This document shows, one piece after another, positions 5,520-6,535 of a DNA stretch of 6,535 nucleotides. The position numbers were made by a program, and so were the translations under genes. The stretch covers positions 1 to 6,535 of the forward strand of contig JANWKK010000196.1 of assembly GCA_025451425.1 (NCBI GenBank), in the 5' to 3' direction. The stretch is from Gemmatimonadaceae bacterium (GTDB lineage: Bacteria; Gemmatimonadota; Gemmatimonadetes; Gemmatimonadales; Gemmatimonadaceae). Under the pieces are notes generated by a model. That model saw only the letters and a program-made list of their open reading frames with translations. It was not told the origin of the DNA and did no database searches. Each line of letters begins with the position of its first letter. Within the stretch, counting starts at the first letter, position 1.

Positions 5520-6535
5520 CTACTTGATCAGCTTTGAAAACGCCGCGGCCATCGACGTCGCCGGCACGCTCGGCGGCGTCCGCGGCGCTGGCGCCGCCAC
5601 CGGCGAACGCTCGCTACTCGCCCGCGCGTTCGGCGCCACCGTCTCCTCGAGCTTCATCGTCAGCGCGATCCGACGCCGCTTCAGATCGATGTCGACGACC
5701 TTCACTCGCACCACCTGACCTGCCCGCACGACGTCGCGTGGATCCTTGACGAAGCGGCCGGCGGCGAGCTGCGACACATGGACGAGTCCATCCTGGTGCA
5801 CGCCGATGTCGACGAAGGCGCCGAAATTGGCGACGTTGGTCACCACGCCCTCGAGCAGCATGCGCGGCTGCAGATCCCGCAGTTCCTGGACGCTCTCTTT
5901 GAAGACGGCGGTCTTGAACTCCGGCCGCGGGTCGCGTCCCGGCTTCTCGAGCTCCGCGAGAATGTCCTTCACCGTCGGCAGGCCGAACTGCGCGTCGACA
6001 AACGCGTCCGGATCGAGCGCGCGCAGCAGGCTCGTGTTGCCCACGAGCGCCTTCACCGTCATTCCCGCCTTCGCCACAATGCGCTCGACGACGGGATAGG
6101 CTTCGGGATGGACGGCGGATTCGTCCAACAGGTTGTCGCCGTTCATCACGCGCAGAAAGCCGGCGGCTTGCAGGAACGTCCGCCCACCGACGCGCGGCAC
6201 GTTCAGAATCTGCTGACGCGCGCGAAACGGCCCGTGCTCGTCGCGAAACGCCACGATGTTCTTCGCGATCGACTCGTTCAGCCCCGAGATCCGCGCCAGC
6301 AGCGGCACCGACGCGGTGTTCACGTCGGCGCCTACCGCGTTCACGCAATCCTCGACGACGGCGTCGAGCTTCATGGCGAGCCGGCGCTGGCTGACGTCGT
6401 GCTGATACTGTCCGACGCCGATCGCTTTCGGATCGATGCGCACCAGCTTCGCGAGCGGATCCTGCAGGCGCCGCGCGATTGACACCGCGCCCCGCAGCGA
6501 CACGTCGACGTTCGGAAACTCCGTGGCCGCCGACT
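5520..6535 (-). CDS. tex: Tex, RNA-binding transcription accessory protein (C-terminal part; 5' end beyond the window)
   Basis: The frame is open to the right edge and ends in TAG at 5520-5522; about 337 residues are visible, less than half of the usual 770 or so. The GTG at 6503 is internal, not the start. Numbering from that codon, the opening [17 protein letters not shown] and the segment [10 protein letters not shown] (28-37) are hallmark Tex sequences. Residues about 66-118 are the helix-hairpin-helix region ([15 protein letters not shown], then [12 protein letters not shown]). [14 protein letters not shown] follows at 121-134. The S1 RNA-binding domain is at about 214-285 ([20 protein letters not shown], then LVHVSQL). 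The end (286-327) is an Ala/Pro-rich, probably disordered tail closing in AAAFSKLIK. Tex is a conserved cytoplasmic nucleic-acid-binding protein linked to transcription and RNA turnover. The visible part is intact. Confidence 0.97.
   Translation of the reverse strand, partial: SAATEFPNVDVSLRGAVSIARRLQDPLAKLVRIDPKAIGVGQYQHDVSQRRLAMKLDAVVEDCVNAVGADVNTASVPLLARISGLNESIAKNIVAFRDEHGPFRARQQILNVPRVGGRTFLQAAGFLRVMNGDNLLDESAVHPEAYPVVERIVAKAGMTVKALVGNTSLLRALDPDAFVDAQFGLPTVKDILAELEKPGRDPRPEFKTAVFKESVQELRDLQPRMLLEGVVTNVANFGAFVDIGVHQDGLVHVSQLAAGRFVKDPRDVVRAGQVVRVKVVDIDLKRRRIALTMKLEETVAPNARASSERSPVAAPAPRTPPSVPATSMAAAFSKLIK

Noticed and set aside
5778..6482. 234-residue plus-strand frame opposite tex
   Set aside because: It is a shadow of the strongly conserved Tex sequence.

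Overview
The window reads as chromosomal DNA of a GC-rich bacterium, most likely an acidobacterium (perhaps Vicinamibacteria). That placement is inference. It rests on the left-edge gene, whose FGE-like plus alpha/beta-hydrolase tail I associate with acidobacterial Ser/Thr kinases, on a short palindromic repeat whose reading (VRLKPDTTY) I remember from such genomes, and on a VOC-family relic of a type common there. No single item proves it.

Layout from left to right. (1) Positions 1-1217, plus strand: the C-terminal end of a large protein, with an FGE/SUMF1-like domain followed by an alpha/beta hydrolase with a complete Ser-Asp-His triad. (2) Positions 1218-1792: a gene-poor stretch with one weak possible toxin-gene fragment, a hairpin and a cluster of GTAC motifs. 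(3) Positions 1793-2923, minus strand: a full-length tyrosine recombinase with variant catalytic-box residues and a possible leaderless promoter. (4) Positions 3020-3106, plus strand: an intact tRNA-Leu(CAA) with encoded CCA, divergent from the integrase across 96 bp of AT-richer DNA. (5) Positions 3200-3982, plus strand: a secreted or outer-membrane protein. (6) Positions 4055 to about 4389, plus strand: a glyoxalase/VOC gene broken by several single-base shifts, followed by a perfect REP-like palindrome. (7) Positions 4517-5371, minus strand: an orphan receiver-PAS protein with Glu in place of the phosphoacceptor Asp. (8) Positions 5520-6535, minus strand: the C-terminal part of Tex, running off the right edge.

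The genes do not form one pathway. The region from about 1218 to 3019 looks like a small integration scar next to a tRNA gene, containing only an integrase and decayed sequence. The rest is ordinary chromosomal content plus one decaying gene. I found no defence system, CRISPR array, complete mobile element or clearly new multi-gene system. The most unusual items are the Glu-bearing receiver domain, the integrase lying on the 5' side of the tRNA with non-canonical catalytic-box residues, and the multiply frameshifted VOC gene beside a REP-like element.
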